This document shows, piece by piece, positions 6,097 to 6,488 of a stretch of 6,488 bases of DNA. A program made the position numbers and the translations under genes. The stretch is from Deltaproteobacteria bacterium (lineage in GTDB: Bacteria; Desulfobacterota; Binatia; Binatales; Binataceae): contig PMOH01000431.1 of the NCBI GenBank assembly GCA_003161515.1, positions 1 through 6,488 of the forward strand, read 5' to 3'. Every line of letters begins with the position of its first letter. Positions within the stretch are counted from its first letter, which is position 1. The notes under the pieces were generated by a model that was not told where the DNA came from, did no database searches, and was given only the letters and a program-made list of their open reading frames with translations.

Positions 6097-6150
6097 GCGC
6101 CCTCACCCGCCGCTCGCGGACTCGCGTCGACCTCTCCCGAGGGGAGAGGT
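6097..6150 (-). repeat. REP-like hairpin repeat, unit C, inverted relative to unit A
   Basis: Read on the minus strand it begins ACCTCTCCCCTCGGGAGAGG and ends GGCGGGTGAGGGCGC, matching unit A at both ends but with a longer, different middle (GACGCGAGTCCGCGAGC). The stem ACCTCTCCC (6130-6138) and GGGAGAGGT (6142-6150) is perfect. It ends 12 bases before the jag stop codon, inside the jag 3' untranslated region. Confidence 0.75.
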
Positions 6151-6161
6151 AAAACGACTAC

Positions 6162-6488
6162 CTACACAATCCTCTTCTGCCCGTGCTTGAATCCCCCTTG
6201 CTCCCCAATCGCCTCGTTCCCGCGCTCGGGCTCGATCCGCTGAACCTCCCGCTCTCGCTCGCGTTGCGGCTCGCCGCCGCTGTCGCGACGACGCCCGCGC
6301 TGCTGCTGTCCGTCGCCGCGCGGCTGCGCACGTCCGCCGTCGCTCGGCACTATCTCGATTGATCGCATTATCCCGTCGCCCGCCGATCGCGTCGTGATCA
6401 TCGGGTCGTCCTTCAACGCCAGATGCACCACGCGGCGGTCGCGCGGCGGCATCGGCTCCAGGCGTACCGGCTTATGCTCGCGCTTGGC
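6162..6488 (-). CDS. jag: Jag/KhpB RNA-binding protein, C-terminal R3H part (start beyond the window)
   Basis: The frame is open to the right edge; 108 codons and a TAG stop at 6162 are visible. The first visible residues, AKREHKPVRLEPMPPRDRRV, continue VHLALKDDPMITTRSAGDG and IMRSIEIVP. This is the R3H domain that ends Jag/SpoIIIJ-associated proteins (KhpB). The Arg-x3-His signature (RRVVH) lies at 6437-6423. An ATG at 6452 falls inside the domain and is not the start. The Jag-N and KH domains expected upstream are outside the window. KhpB binds RNA in the cytoplasm, usually with KhpA, and the gene typically sits in the rpmH-rnpA-yidC-jag cluster. After the domain there is an unusual tail of about 58 residues rich in Arg, Gln, Glu and Gly (DGQQQRGRRRDSGGEPQR), probably disordered. 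The gene is followed by the repeat cluster and then a terminator, so it is probably the last in its operon. Confidence 0.88.
   Translation of the reverse strand, partial: AKREHKPVRLEPMPPRDRRVVHLALKDDPMITTRSAGDGIMRSIEIVPSDGGRAQPRGDGQQQRGRRRDSGGEPQREREREVQRIEPERGNEAIGEQGGFKHGQKRIV

Noticed and set aside
5962..6150. Possible CRISPR array
   Set aside because: There are only three units, they differ in stem and tail, one is inverted, and there are no equal-length spacers.

Overview
This looks like a chromosomal segment of a GC-rich Gram-negative bacterium. The evidence is an exported LolA/LppX-like DUF1329 protein, Flp/Tad-type pseudopilin genes, and the C-terminal end of Jag/KhpB, which has a disordered basic tail. 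Inverted GC-rich hairpin repeats with CCTCTCCC arms fit an environmental proteobacterium or a related phylum such as Desulfobacterota or Binatota. The window alone does not settle the taxon.

Left half (1-3991, all minus strand, transcribed right to left): a five-gene Tad-type operon. First come three tandem paralogues (3991-3296, 3299-2004, 2007-724). Each has an N-terminal TadG-like membrane anchor (PF13400 type) followed by a repetitive, Gly/Asn/Ser/Thr-rich probable beta-solenoid. They are followed by a TadE-type minor pseudopilin (727-257) and a second TadE-like gene (260-1) that runs off the left edge. Every junction is a 4-base overlap (ATGA or GTGA), so the chain looks translationally coupled. 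The first paralogue is short: about 214 residues are missing in frame. The third carries ten near-identical Asn-Gly-Asn repeats, of which the second keeps only one. No Tad ATPase, secretin or prepilin peptidase is visible here.

Middle (3992-4575): a 584-base divergent intergenic region. It holds two palindromes with the same AACG-N2-CGTT core, a perfect 12-bp palindrome touching one of them, a hairpin, and a plausible promoter plus strong ribosome binding site for the gene to the right.

Right half: a complete DUF1329 gene (4576-5892, plus strand) ends at a strong hairpin that is also a good intrinsic terminator for leftward transcription. Next come three REP-like hairpin repeats (5962-6150), then the C-terminal end of jag/khpB (6488-6162, minus strand) with a recognisable R3H domain. 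The Tad operon and the DUF1329 gene are divergent, and the DUF1329 gene and jag are convergent. Nothing ties the three units to one pathway; the Tad genes would build surface structures, DUF1329 would act in the periplasm, and KhpB would bind RNA in the cytoplasm.

The most unusual content is the tandem set of membrane-anchored solenoid proteins, one with a regular Asn ladder and one with a clean internal deletion.
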